A DNA stretch of 64,000 nt from Eumeta japonica (lineage: Eukaryota > Arthropoda > Insecta > Lepidoptera > Psychidae), in assembly GCA_005406025.1 (NCBI GenBank), contig BGZK01000290.1:372001-436000 (forward strand), read 5' to 3'. Position 1 is the first letter of the stretch. Every line of letters begins with the position of its first letter. A program made the translations under genes and the position numbers. Below are positions 27,301 to 38,852 of this stretch, one piece after another. The notes beneath the pieces are model-generated. The model was given only the letters and a program-made list of their open reading frames with translations. It was not told the origin of the DNA and made no database searches.

Positions 27301-29086
27301 GAACGGATACAGACTTTACTTTCCCCTGTACCAGAGAAGCTGATCAATGATAAAAGGGGTATACATTTAAATGCGGCTGCAATAAAATTGGATAGTTTAG
27401 TTCGTCAGCATACAGCTCCAAGCTAAAGGCCAGTCATGCTCCAATGTCGGATCCACAATAAAAGAGGGGCTTTTTCGACATCAAATACAAGACATTTTAC
27501 AGACACACAAGCTCATGCTTGAATGTTACAACAATGCTCTTGTATGCACCAGGAAGAAGATGAAGAAGAAGGAAAATAAGAACAAAGATAAGACAACAAT
27601 TAACATACTATTAGATAATTATAACCAGAGTAATGATTTTTCACAAGTACTCAAACTTAACCACAATACATCATGGAAAATTGAGTCAAGTACACTACCT
27701 CACAGGTGGCATTAACATGTGTTTCATATTAGGGACGGCAAGACCATTTCATCTTTAAAAATATCTATACTTTGACCTTGAAAAAATTTTTTGTTAACTC
27801 ACGATTGATGGTGATTTTTCACATTTTGTTTATGATGGTGTCTCCATTTGTACAAATATTTGACTTGTTCAGCAATCTCAAGAAATATAGATATGCTGAA
27901 CATAAACTTTAAGTAATAGTTATGATGATAAAAGTGGAGTTAAAAAAACTGTTTCTTAGTTTTCAATAACTAGAATAGTCTCTAGCAGCTTCGTCCCCAG
28001 TAGGGATTTCGATATCACTTTTTTTACGACTATACAGAAACACATGTAAAACAAATCCATTTTCTTCGGAAAAAAAAATTGTGCAATTTAATTTGCCCCT
28101 CTACCCTGCCCGACCTTTATCCAATGTAAAGGATACCTCTTTTTTTTTTATGGTTTGCTTCTCAAACAAAGAACGAATTGGACATATTAAATTATAGTAA
28201 TAACTAAACCAACAATGCCAGGCTAAAATATTAACTGACCTCTTTAAATTGTTGAATAAAGTGGAATAAAAAATTGATACTGTGACAAACACTGAATAAA
28301 GATTTGAAAATGACCATTCACACTTATAGTTAGTGCGACTATGGAGTAGAAGAAACTAGTAAATGTCATAAAATTTTATGTATTTTACTGGGGGTTAAAT
28401 ACTAAAACAAATAGTAACTATCCATTACTCCATTAAAGATCACTAGCACAATTAATATGATTTCTATAATGTAATAATACTTTATGTCAATATGAATATA
28501 TTTTATACTCAACAAATCAAAATCGAACCCAACACCAATATCAATTGTAACAAAACAAATATCAATGCAGAGTTAACATTAAGTCTTCATAACACAATCC
28601 GATTGGGACATCCTTTTTGTAAGGATGTAATGCATTCTCATAAAAAAACTTAAAATGGCTCAAAATTACTGGTTTATTAATATGTTTCGGAATTAATTGA
28701 TAAATTACTTAAAAATGGATAAATAATTGTAATTTGCATTTAAAGCATTGTGCAAATAAAACATAAAGTTGTGAGACACCAAAATACCGAAAAGTACATT
28801 TTTTTTTGGAACCGTCCAATTTCTGGGTGATTTTAAAATATGTGATAGCAAATTTAATACACACATCTTAAACCGGCATTAATCAAACTGTCGAAATACA
28901 ATTAAAGAACATCCAACTTTATAACGATGTATTAATTAGGAATACCAGGTAAATCGGAAATCAAAAGCAAAGCAATAACAATTAAATTTGAAGAAAACTT
29001 ACCTCATCGCCAAAACTATCTTTCACTAAAGGTGATTTCGTAATATCTAACTTGTTAAGTATCGGAGGTTTCGGAAACAAAGTCAT
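12185..29086 (-). CDS. ITM2/BRI family BRICHOS membrane protein (five exons, 291 aa)
   Basis: Integral membrane protein 2 (BRI) family: type II membrane proteins of the secretory pathway with a lumenal BRICHOS domain, cut C-terminally by furin-like proteases. Five exons join in frame with GT-AG introns of 3975, 3791, 3383 and 4877 bp. Residues 1-48 are cytosolic, ending in the basic cluster DRRRRAS. A single membrane span lies at about 49-71, followed by the BRICHOS region. The paired cysteines of the family are C179 (TRCFVMDM) and C236 (QRCQDRVTY). A sequon N169-A-S lies before them. A dibasic site RKRS (252-255) precedes a 37-residue tail. Human ITM2B is 266 aa, so 291 is reasonable. Unlike the vertebrate released peptide, this tail has no cysteine. 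All four introns carry transposons. The family call is firm, the exact orthologue is not. Confidence 0.9.
12355..12840 (-). mobile_element. 5'-truncated LINE tail in ITM2 intron 4
   Basis: This segment parallels 45303-45920, also minus strand, and, in opposite orientation, the end of the LINE at 55950-57215. Shared strings are AACACTTCAAATATGTCATAA, AATTTACACTTTA, CGGAAGGTAGTTTTTCCTCA and GAACAAGAAACTTAGGGTAAC. On the minus strand it gives a broken C-terminal reverse-transcriptase product (HMCTFNKAHADIQGL-type string). The LINE 3' end faces the last ITM2 exon. Confidence 0.7.
12841..15189. other. ITM2 intron 4 sequence, nothing recognised
   Basis: AT-rich intron without exon-like segments or repeat boundaries that I can support. 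Confidence 0.4.
15450..15745 (-). pseudogene. Jockey-like LINE reverse transcriptase fragment
   Basis: The minus-strand translation starts VRYLSMYIDRRIKWMKHI and continues KRKALGQLLRKLYWLM, ENKLLLYKAILKLSWTYG and LQLWG. This is the region after the RT thumb in Jockey-type elements. The frame is open for about 90 codons, then slips. The continuation to about 15190 is degraded. It lies in ITM2 intron 4, same strand as the host gene. Confidence 0.8.
15770..16563 (+). pseudogene. DUF4817-type transposase remnant (Tc1/mariner-like), internally deleted
   Basis: Near 15800-15890 the plus strand reads LPNVQVFTNTYRRIHEN, the N-terminal helix-turn-helix of the DUF4817-type transposases common in insects. 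From 16261 an open frame gives WAGVIEQTLTGPYYLPDNMN, YLEFLESTL, then LDVRTDMNFQRNGYPGHR, where the family normally has the catalytic DGAPPHF region. It passes straight to the C-terminal region TTTTNMRKHARLCIRNDAR and stops at 16561. The catalytic part between is deleted without frame loss. It lies in ITM2 intron 4, antisense to the gene. Confidence 0.7.
17187..17423 (-). CDS. ITM2 exon 4, BRICHOS core
   Basis: The acceptor is GGTTACATTTCAG and the donor GTGAGTTC, 237 nt. It carries both BRICHOS cysteines (C179 and C236), the string VLPPAMFV that parallels the family's VMPPRNL-type core, and the ending RLDADDKI. The exon is clearly GC-richer than its introns, as the other exons are. Confidence 0.93.
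17944..18029. repeat. Left subterminal GATA-rich motif cluster of the hAT
   Basis: Repeated CCGATA / CGATAT motifs in both orientations fill the 85 bp inside the left inverted repeat (CCGATACCGATACCGATAT, ATCGGCGATATATCCGAT, CCGATACCGATCC). Clusters like this in hAT elements are typical subterminal transposase-binding sites, which is inferred here. Confidence 0.8.
18291..20185 (+). pseudogene. hAT transposase with BED zinc finger, frameshifted
   Basis: Cut-and-paste transposase, now broken. The first frame (ATG 18291, stop 18569) carries a BED-type zinc finger with C26, C29, H50 and H54/55 in the Cx2C...Hx4H spacing. A frame change leads to 18646-19041 with VITTDIWTSDSS, the first catalytic-Asp block of hAT transposases. 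A further frame holds LVSDNAANM (second Asp block) and KCLAHSLQLV. Then 19321-19740 has the helical insertion region and LATTLDPRYKT. The last frame, to 20185, holds the C-terminal dimerisation domain with FWHNDVLY, SVASERLFSTAGLI and NRLSPQNL. At least four frame breaks are needed, so no active protein is made. Confidence 0.9.
20349..20400. repeat. Right subterminal GATA-rich cluster of the hAT
   Basis: GTATCGATATCGGTATCGG and TATCGTATCGGCC next to the right inverted repeat mirror the left cluster but are shorter and interrupted by CAAAAGG. Confidence 0.8.
20807..21032 (-). CDS. ITM2 exon 3 (codons 97-171 plus one base)
   Basis: The acceptor is TTCTTATTTTCAG and the donor GTAACAACAC, 226 nt, ending in phase 1. 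It encodes the linker before the BRICHOS domain, finishing with LIHDFKANAS. The HDF-containing string matches the family's conserved IVHDFN-type motif. Confidence 0.92.
21033..22893. other. ITM2 intron 2, first part: nothing recognised
   Basis: No exon or defined repeat. A 75-codon plus-strand frame at 22345-22572 has no family signature and is probably chance. Confidence 0.35.
22894..23217. mobile_element. pogo/Tigger-like MITE, 324 bp
   Basis: TA dinucleotides flank both sides (22892-22893, 23218-23219). The ends are CAGTGCACGCCCGGTAGCCC and, inverted, CAGTGGATCCCCAGTAATCC: imperfect inverted repeats starting CAGTG, as in pogo/Tigger elements. No coding sequence. Inside is a direct duplication with a 95-bp period: ACAAGGTAGTCTTTTTCA near 22999 and ACAAGGTACTCTTTTTCA near 23094, both followed by GGGGGTCTT and GCAGTACTCTATAATC. 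Confidence 0.8.
23220..24290 (-). mobile_element. Mariner copy, degraded
   Basis: The minus strand has the C-terminal catalytic end MNPPYGPDLAPSDFHLFWP, then LQNFLCRVRLTSREDCQN and SNGIMPLPTN. Upstream it has [12 protein letters not shown] and the N-terminal region (MSECNVDI-type start near 24120). A right inverted terminus resembling AGGTGAGAATTTTTTTTC ends near 24285. It is the same lineage as the copies at 8501 and 38361 but keeps more of the catalytic region. Stops and frameshifts make it dead. The pogo-like MITE abuts its left end, inside ITM2 intron 2. Confidence 0.75.
24824..25027 (-). CDS. ITM2 exon 2 (codons 29-96), membrane span
   Basis: The acceptor is TTTTTTTTAACAG and the donor GTAAGTAGAT, phase 0 at both ends, 204 nt. 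It encodes a charged stretch (DWDRRRR), then the hydrophobic segment LLLCIFVMALLVASVGVLGG. The positive charges before the span and a short exposed tail predict N-in/C-out topology. Confidence 0.92.
25028..27042. other. ITM2 intron 1, first part: nothing recognised
   Basis: AT-rich intron sequence with no supported gene, exon or bounded repeat. Confidence 0.35.
27043..27715 (+). pseudogene. Insect transposon-associated ORF remnant (Cys-rich tail type)
   Basis: The first frame (to 27426) reads SIYGAPKKITCLDKF, LPPTSASVHQYLYWLCHQ and VQVWLVNQMDPKNWGWKL. This pattern (H..R/L.Y.QVQ.WL...P..WGW) is one I know from an insect mobile-element-linked protein of unnamed function. There it precedes a CNCKKGC / CGCRKxGL cysteine region. 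Here that region is corrupted: a frame change gives QAKGQSCSNVGSTIKEGL and an acidic/lysine-rich tail to 27715. It lies in ITM2 intron 1, antisense to the gene. Family membership is from memory, function unknown. Confidence 0.5.
27716..29002. other. ITM2 intron 1, last part: nothing recognised
   Basis: No exon, repeat boundary or RNA gene recognised. Confidence 0.35.
29003..29086 (-). CDS. ITM2 exon 1 (codons 1-28)
   Basis: The ATG is at 29086-29084. The exon encodes MTLFPKPP through SFGDE and ends in phase 0 at the donor GTAAGTTTTC. This is the cytosolic N-terminus. No earlier in-frame ATG close by was preferred. The 5' UTR and promoter lie above 29086 but no TATA box was identified. Confidence 0.85.
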
Positions 29087-30803
29087 ATTTATTTTCAACA
29101 AGAGACTAACGACGCAAATTGAATATACTGCGACACAATCTCACCGAGAACAATCTGCACAATCTATGCGCACAATAATCAATTTTGCTGTTATTGACAG
29201 CCATAGACACTTAATACATATACTTCCACCATAGAGGTAACCTGCATTTTACAAACCGTACAAACAATATATATATTTATGGCTTTAGCATCTACATTTT
29301 ATAATTTAAAAGTAAGAGATAGACATAACACTTATTACAAGAAATTAAATCCTAAGTTATTACAATTGTATAAAGTAATTTCTTCACTGATGTTTGTTTT
29401 TATTATAACAATTGTGATGGAACATTAAATGTATAGTTGTCCAAAAAAAATATATTCTCGCAATTTTTTTTTATAATTTGATTTATTCGCTCTATGTTCA
29501 AATAAATATATATGAAAGTCGTTAAACTACAAATAAAAAGAAATTAAATTTAAAGTAGGTAGTTAAAAATAGAATACGATAATAATGCTAAATACCCTTT
29601 CTTTTGAACCTGTTACATGACCCATATAGGTGGTAATTATAATTTTATGTACAGAAATATAACAAAAATAACTATTTCTATAAAAAAAATTGCTATATGT
29701 ATTTGACATCTAAATATTTAATAATCAACTAAAGACGAAAAATGCAGCAATCCATACAAGGCTGTGTTAAATTATGTAGGGGCCCTTGAGAATAGAGAAG
29801 TTGCATCCTTAGGCACACAAATTCGGAACCCTCAGGTTCAGAACTTTGGTGTTTAGATACACAAAGTTTGAGACCCTTTTAAAAAGCCAAATAGTTCGTG
29901 AATAAAAAATAAATGTAATTTTACGTGTAATTTGAACAAAAATCATGGCTTTTCAAGGCCCTAGAGGCCTAGGGGCCGTGAAATTGTGGCCTGCATGTTT
30001 AATGAAAAAGACGATACTAATTTTGTATAAGATACGCGAATTTATAGCGCGAACGGGCACCGAGATCGTGGGAGGAGAGAAAACAAGGATTAGTGAAAGG
30101 TAAAATAGACAATTGTTATCATTCTCCATCTATTTTGCGTATTGCGGGCTATGTTTCAAAATTGATTCTTTTTATAGCATTTTCAACGTGCAAACGAGAA
30201 AGCGAGCTACCAAACAATAGGTGAATATTGCCGCTTATGGATACTCATTACCCCAGATAAGTTACCAGTGTACCGGCCCTTTGAATAGGAACGGAGAGGA
30301 GAATGAAGTTATAAAAAAGAGAGGGGGGTGATGGTTTTTTAAAGAGTAAGCTCCAAAATATGTTACGAATAAAATTGAGACATAATGACAGCAAGTCACC
30401 AATGCCACCACCTTAGTACGATAGTTCTTTTTTACAATTCACGTAAAAAACCTTAAAAGGAATAAAACTGTTATGGTGCTATTAACTCTTTTTATGTCAA
30501 CCATACTTTTATATTTTTATTGGGAAGGAAATGAAGAACAGAATATCTTTTTATGTAGGATATTAAGTTTAGTCCTAAAGGAATTATGAGTTTTTAATGA
30601 GGAATAATAAGAAAAGCGATATTTATTATTTATTTGAAACATATTAGCCATTATAAAGTAATTACGCAAAACAATGTACTTATAGTTGCATTTAAGTTAA
30701 ACCTTATAGTAATAATAATATCTTCGGACGTAGATACAGCACCATCTGGGTTCAAACTAAGCAACGAGGCTTACAATAAGAATACCAGATAGTCAATATA
30801 ATA

Positions 30804-30878
<75 letters not shown>

Positions 30879-33139
30879 AAACATTACGTACATATAATAC
30901 ATATAAATACCCAGACTTAAAATTACAAATTGTTTATACCTAATTTGATATTTTTTGGTAATTTCTTATAACCAGAATGCAGTTACATTGTATTTTTTAA
31001 ATAGTAAAGCAACTTCAAGAAAAACTCACTAGTTCATAACTAAAACAGACTACAACGTCTATTGTTGCATGAATCAAAAAATCTGTTCATCTCCAATGAA
31101 ATTTGAAATAAACGTAAACAAGTGAAGCTTTATTATCGTTCGCTTCAGTCTCAAGCAATTGACTTTACGTTAATACAAATAACCATCGCGCTAAAATACC
31201 ATAAACTTTAACTTGACATGTATTTTAAACTACTTTAATGCTTATCAACCAATATAGTTAGGTTAATGTTGCTTGCAAGCTTCTAATTTCAATAATAATA
31301 TAATCATTTATGGCTAAGATAATATCCACTATGTACACCTCTTACCTTTAAATTTACCACGATTACAAAGTAGTGAAAATTTTATATTAAATAAGAAATG
31401 TTGGAAAACAAGAACCCAAAATATTATTTTTGGACTAAGTATTTCAAGAATAAAAGTTCTTTATCAATTTTCCAAAAGTAGCTAGCGCAATGGAAGTAAA
31501 TTGAGATTTTTCGTAAATTACAAAAAACAACGCTTCAAAGTGACGAAAGAATATTACAATTTTTAAAAATGTTACACTAAAAATTGAAGGTATGTAACAA
31601 ATGATTGTGTCATATTCTCGCAATGATTAAATGTTTTATCTTCAATGGATATCTCTTATAGCCGGTCTGTAATAAGTCTAAAGAAAGATTGTAAATAGTA
31701 TAGAGAAATATAACAGCGCTCAGATCCGTTTTACCAATGTAAAAGCAAACCATTAATGTTTACATGTTATTTGCAAATTCTATAAAAATTTTAAAATAAT
31801 CATACGACATATAGTATAAAATTATTATAGTAAATTATCATAAACCCAAAATCAAAATGATATATCTAATGTTTACTTTCACTGGTGAGTATTTTTAAAG
31901 TCACCAGTAAACAAACTAACTATTTACAATGATTAAAAAAAACAAACATCTCCTCATTCTTTTATGATTATTCCGCATAAAAAAAGGAGAGAACAAAGAA
32001 GAAGGTAGACGTGTCTGTGGAATAAAATCAATCACTGTGGTAGATCAGAATGTTACCGGTCGGAATCGAACAAAAGACCTACTTAATTAGAATAATAGCG
32101 GTGTAGTATCGAAATAGAAAAGAAGTATTCCTACATAAACAAAATGACCAACGAAATTGGCTTAGTAGTAGGCATGACATGCGATATTAGCTTCACCGTC
32201 GTGCAGATGTTCACCGTGTGTCCTTATTCTTTCTCTTTCTGTCATCAACGAGTGTCTTCATTCTTTTTTTTTGATTAAGAAAAAACAGTATCTTTAGAGA
32301 GATTTTGTGAGATTTATTTGTTTTAAAAATATACCGTATATCCTAATTTACATTTGTGTGAGTTATGTGCCACAAATGAACGTAAATTTGTTCAACATTA
32401 TAATTCTATGCTTTTCTATTTCGATGCGGTATAGTAATAACATGGATACGATTTGTTTTATTTTTTAATTTATTATAACGTATAATTAAAAAATATATAT
32501 TTAGCACTGTATTATTGTTGTCAATAATGAAAGGCGGATCTTCTTATAAATACACTTTAATTTTCTTACTTCTAGTTTGTTACAATGAATTAAATGAGCT
32601 ATGATATTACGATGTGCATTTGACAATGACAAACCTAAGACCCACGACGCTCCTCTTCTTTTGTTTATCCCCTTAATGTTATCGTACTACAAGCACTTTC
32701 CTCGATGCAAATTATGAAATGACAAATCACACAAAATAATTGTATTATTACAACTAATATTAAAAAGCTTACATAAAATTGGTAAAATGCATTTATGTTC
32801 AAACTTAAGATTGATAGATTTATTTAAAATAAGCCAGTTAATACAGCACAGCTTTATGCCAATATTTATTTTTTAAACAATGACGTAAATTGCATCATGA
32901 ACATATAATGTTGGCAACACTACTAGTGACAATTGAAGTTTGTAGTCTATGATTAGATGAATAAGAAACTGCAGCGAACAATTTGTGTTGTAGAATATTC
33001 TGTGCTGGTACGAGGTTAATGATATCTTTTCAATAGTTGTGAGATTCAAAAGATGTGCGAATAGTTTTTATTGATATTGTTTTAGTTTAAATTTTGTTTT
33101 CATTTGATAGTGTATAACATAACCGTACACAAAAATAAA
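29087..33139. other. Divergent upstream region of ITM2 and importin alpha
   Basis: Both genes are transcribed away from this 4 kb, so it should hold both promoters and 5' UTRs. I found no convincing TATA box at a sensible distance, as is common for housekeeping insect genes. A stretch of (TA)n lies in the middle (30806-30875). The rest is AT-rich and no coding exon was recognised. Confidence 0.4.
30806..30875. repeat. (TA)n microsatellite, about 70 bp
   Basis: Uninterrupted AT/TA dinucleotides, the longest such tract in the window. Unlike two others here it has no recognised mariner sequence beside it. Confidence 0.95.
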
Positions 33140-33202
33140 ATGGCGACTGACCAAGTAAAAAACCGCATGCAAGTGTTCAAGAATGCCGGCAAAGATGTCG
33201 AC
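33140..33202 (+). CDS. Importin alpha exon 1 (codons 1-21)
   Basis: The start context AAAATAAAATGGCG begins [19 protein letters not shown], the family's usual start of the IBB domain. The donor is GTATGTAC after GAC, phase 0. Confidence 0.95.
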
Positions 33203-36200
33203 GTATGTACTTGCCATGTTATTTTATACTCGTGTAACTTATTTTCCAACGTGTACATTTCGATGTTAATTTAAACTTTTATATTTTTTTTTAGGAAATG
33301 CGCAGAAGGAGAAACGAAGTGACAGTTGAACTTAGAAAGAACAAAAGGGAAGAAACTCTTCAAAAGCGACGTAATGTACCCATCAATGATTCAACAGACG
33401 AGGATGAGATGGAAAGAGCACTTGCTTCTACGAATCTTCAAGAATTGGTTATGAATGCAGCTAATGCTGAAAACCCCGAAATGCAACTTGCCGCTGTGCA
33501 ACAGTGTAGAAAACTACTCTCTTCTGACAAAAATCCACCCATTGATGATTTAATTGCCACTGGTATATTACCTATTCTGGTTCAATGTCTCTCTCGAGCA
33601 GACAATCATACTCTTCAGTTTGAGGCTGCTTGGGCCCTCACAAATATTGCTTCTGGAACATCTGCCCAAACAAATAAAGTAGTTCATGCAGGAGCTGTTC
33701 CTTTGTTTCTGCAACTACTTATGTCTCCTCGTGTAGATGTATGTGAACAAGCCGTCTGGGCATTAGGTAACATTATTGGTGATGGACCAGTACTCCGTGA
33801 TTTTGTTATTGAACTAGGTGTTGTGCAACCTCTTTTAAGCTTCATTAAGCCAAATATTCCTATTTCATTTCTGAGAAATGTCACATGGGTAATTGTCAAC
33901 CTGTGCAGAAGTAAAGACCCACCTCCACCAGTGAAAACAATAGCTGAGATCTTACCAGCTCTGAATGTTCTCATACAACATACAGATATTAATGTAAGTA
34001 TATGTTAAAACAACTATCACAAATACAAGTAAAATTCTATAACAATATCAATTCACTAGAAGATTAATCAAATAAAATACAGGCTTTTCTATTTTACAGA
34101 TATTAGTCGACACAGTTTGGGCTATTAGCTACCTGACTGATGGAGGCAATGATCAAATTCAGATGGTAATTGATTCTGGTATTGTACCGAAATTGATCCC
34201 ATTACTTTCACACAAGGAAGTTAAGGTACAAACGGCAGCTTTAAGAGCAGTGGGTAATATTGTAACGGGCACTGATGAACAGACACAAGTGGTATTGAAT
34301 TGTGATGCGCTCTCTCATTTCCCTGCACTTCTGAGTCACCAGGTGTGAATATATTATTTATTTGAGATAAAGAACAGATAGTAATAATATTTGGTTTTAG
34401 TATTCAAAATGGTATTATGGGAATTATAAAAAAATGAGTTTTGTAATGTATGAACATGTGCCAATTTTCTCAGTCATTAGTCTATGAAAATTAAACATTT
34501 TAATTTTGTAAAATATGTATATTGTCAGAATTTTTATGATTTATATTTTACATCAGTATGGGTTTCCTTGCCATTTCATTAACATTTTCTGAACGATTGA
34601 AATTGGAGTAGTAAAATATGAAATATAGTTTTTATAGATTTCCTTATGAAATGATTCTGTTTATTTTATAGATATGTTGGTGAATTGTGATTACAATTTA
34701 ATTATTTTATTAAAAAAAGAATGATTCTAGATTAATCTAAATGCTTTAATAATCTATTTATTTCCCCAAATTGTTAAAGTTCAACTGTATTACGTAGTGT
34801 TTTAAGTGGCTGGCAATTGTAATGATATACAGGTCAATTATTAATTAGCGCTGTTTAAACCTAAACTATCTCATCCATTTATTTTTAGCATTTCCATTAA
34901 AAGTTTCCTATTGCTACCACTGTAATACATTTTCATAGTATTTGTTTTAAAGTAATGAAAGTTGGATCGGATCGGATTGGAACAAGTAGCAAATTACATA
35001 TATGTTTTATTTCCAATCATTTTTAGAAAGAAAAAATATGCAAGGAAGCAGTATGGTTCCTATCAAACATCACAGCTGGCAATAAGCATCAAGTGCAAGC
35101 TGTGATTGATGCTGGGCTGCTTCCTAAAATTGTTGAAAATCTAAGCAAGGGAGAGTTCCAAACTCAGAAGGAAGCTGCATGGGCGGTCTCCAATCTTAGT
35201 ATCAGTGGTACTAAAGAACAGGTAGCAGCACTCATTAACTGTGGTGTGATACCACCGTTTTGCAATTTATTAAGCTGTAAAGATGCTCAGGTCATAAGTG
35301 TAAGTATTCATTATAATATTGAATACATTATTATCACCTAATATAATTTTGCTGATAATTTAGAAAATAATAATACAGAATAATATTAAGATATTGATTA
35401 TGTTAAAACTGAGTCATTATTGTTGTTTTTCATTTTTTACTTTTATTTAATCTGTTAATAATATTTTAAAAGTAAACAGTAATAGTCAAACTTTAAATTC
35501 GATAAAATGTGAGCATTTTGAAAGTTTGTAGCATATATGTTTGAAATCAAATTATATATAACATATTTATATTTAAATTGAGTAGGAAAATTATTACAAA
35601 ACGCACAGGTATAATAATCATTATCTTCTCTCTGATTCAGTGATGGTTGTAAATAAAATTTGTGGATATTAACAGCTACATTTAGAAAATTTTATTAAAT
35701 TAGCTCTAATGTACGGTTTAACTAATTGCCTTTAAATATATTGATTGACAGTTTATCTTTCTACTTCACAATGTCCTAATGAGCCTTTTGCTGACTCTGT
35801 AATTTGCACTCTTTTTAATATGTACTAAGTAACAAATAAGGAGAATTAATATATTTATATAAGCTCTTAAAGTATAACAATAAATGGATGTCGTTTCTAT
35901 AAAAATCAGCTATTTAAAGTAAACTAGCTTTTGCCTTAGAAGTAGAGATAAAAACTATTGAGATTTTGATGTTGAAATCTTGACACTTAATCCTGGTTAT
36001 GATCCCACTACTGATTCCAATTGTAATACATGTGAGATATTTAAAATTTAATTGAACTTATCACAACTATTTCCCACCCGTTTTGTTGTACTTCAATTAA
36101 AATTTAAATTGATAGTCTCCGATCTCAATTTCAGTGCTCCATTCGTTTGGTCATTGCTACCATTTTCTTATATATATTTATTTCCATATGGAAAATATCC

Positions 36201-38804
36201 TATCTCATAATTCAGAAGATAATATTCAAAATTTGATTACATTCCCTTCAATACCTTCAAAAATTATCGAACAAACAGAATAGGCAAACACCTAATGTTG
36301 TTTATATCTATAAATAATGATAATGAATTGTTTAAGTAATGAAAGTTGATAATATAGTTTTCAGTACCGATAGCTGTATACTCGTTAGGTATTAATGACT
36401 TCAAGGAATTGTCTTTACTTTGCTTTAGAAATTAAAGAATAAACTAATTAATTGCTCTTTATGATTTATCATTAAAAATGTACAAAATGCTTATTTAAAT
36501 CATTACTTAAATAACCATTACTCAATCAAGACCTTAAATTACACATTACATCTAAAGAAAAAATATTTTTCAATTAAGTTACTTAAAGATAAAATTGGCA
36601 TGATCTGTAAGTTTAATTTAACAGAATTTTCTTTATAATTATATTAAGCATTACATTAAGAAAATTATATTAATCGTTCTATTAAGAATGATGACATTTT
36701 TTCACTACTCTTTGACAATATTTAGAATGCAGTCATGCTTTTTATCTTCTTGGTCATCAGAAGGAATATTCCAAGGCTCTATCTACTTCTTGTGTCTTCT
36801 ATTGACTTTCGTATAATAATGTTGATATAGATTGTTCATTTAATATTGAAATATCACAATGTTTACATTCAAAGTAAGCATTTAAAAATCTAATTAAATT
36901 TTAGGAGCTGCATTCATTCTTTACAAGAAGATTGAATATAAAGAAATATTAAACATAAAACAATAAATTATTCAATAAAAATTAAATACGAAATCATGGA
37001 TGAAATTCCTAATTATTTAAATTGGGATACTTCAACATTTTCATATGGATTTGAAAATATTAATATAATCAGACCATTTATTCACTATTATTGATTTCTT
37101 GAATGTACTTTTTTTTTATTAATATCAAGTTTTTGAACTCTCAAAAACACACTGTTTACACATCGGCAACTTCCACAATTACTATTTGTCAGAGACATTT
37201 TTCAATTTGATAAGAGATACTAATTTCAATCATTGTCCCATTCTTTTTTTCTCTAAACCTTTCCTGTCTTTCTCTCTATTTTTCTAATAAAGCGAGCAAA
37301 TAAGCATGAACAACAAAAGAAAATAAAAATAATAACTTTTAAAATGTTTTTCCATAAATCACAATTTACTGATATGATTTAGATAAACAAACAGGATGGT
37401 TGTTTAACATATTTATTACAATATTTTATAGGTGGTTCTGGATGGCCTGACCAATATGCTGAAGATGGCCGGTGATGATGCAGAACACATCGCCAACATG
37501 ATCGAAGAGTGTGGTGGCCTTGACAAGATTGAGAATGTTCAAAGTCATGAGAACACTGAAATCTATAAACTAGCTTATGACATCATCGAGCAATACTTCA
37601 CAGACGAGGTAATTCTTTCAACTGTCTTGCATCTGAGATGAAAGTCGACAACCATTATACTATACATAATGATTGGTTGGAGCTATTACATTTTAGGTGA
37701 CTGGTTTTTGTCTGGTTCAATATTATACTATTAATAGGTCAAGTGATTTGGTTCATTCCGCGGAACATGTTCTTTCCATTGATGGAACAAGGACACATAA
37801 TATGTTAATACATTACAAACTTCTCTCGTGATACATATATTAGTATTTGAATTTATGTAATCCAAAATTATACCATTCTTAATTGTCACATTCTTCAATT
37901 CATTATGTAGTGTTTTTGCATCGCACAAGTAATGATATAAAATCAGATCAATACTGGTCATCAATTCTTCCTATAAATGAATTCTTGATGGTCTATATAC
38001 TCACACATATGGGTGTGATATAATAAAGAATATGTGACCAATTCTCATGCAATTGATTGCAATTTATTTATTAGCATATCAAAGTCAATTATACTCCACG
38101 ACAATGTGATAGCATTCCAGATGTGATTATATGTTTAAAGGTTTTCCATTCAATGGATGATAATGTATAATTTACAGTAGTCTTATAAATATTGTAAACT
38201 ACTATAAATGCAATTAAGAATTAATAAATGATTAATTATTCATTCATGAATTACTTACTGTATTGTTTTGATTTTGATATCTAAATGGAAAGGTTTTGTC
38301 TTTTATTTACAATTTAACTTATAAAGGGCCAACAAAATGATAGAATTTTTATATATATTAGTGTGGGAAAAAGTTTTCTCATATTCTACAAGTAAAAAGT
38401 TGCAGTAAAATCTATTTTTTTGTGCTTGTATCTACTTGTCTCTGGCTAGGTTTAGTACTATTAAATAGATTTTGAAAACCATCAATTTGAATCTCTTCGG
38501 ATGAGGCTCCAGCAAGAAGTAGAGAAAAAGTGGCCAGAATTGATCAACAGAAAGGGTGTGGTTTTTTATGATGATGCTAGACCGCACTTATATTTAGCCA
38601 CTCAGCAAATATTGAGAGTTTGGTAGTTTGTTTGGGAAGTGTTAATGCATCCACCATATAGCCCTGATTTTGCACCCTCAAATTTCCACTTGTTTCGGTC
38701 TCTCCAGAATTCTTTAGGTAGTAAAACTGTCAAAACTACTTGTAATTTTTGATCAGAAATCCCAAAATTTCAGGAATGGCATTATGTCATTACCTACAAA
38801 ATGG

Positions 38805-38852
<48 letters not shown>

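Noticed and set aside
27515..27715. Independent lysine-rich gene
   Set aside because: It continues the transposon ORF at 27043 after a frame change.
33684..33974. Minus-strand 96-codon frame in importin alpha exon 2
   Set aside because: Antisense shadow of a highly constrained exon.
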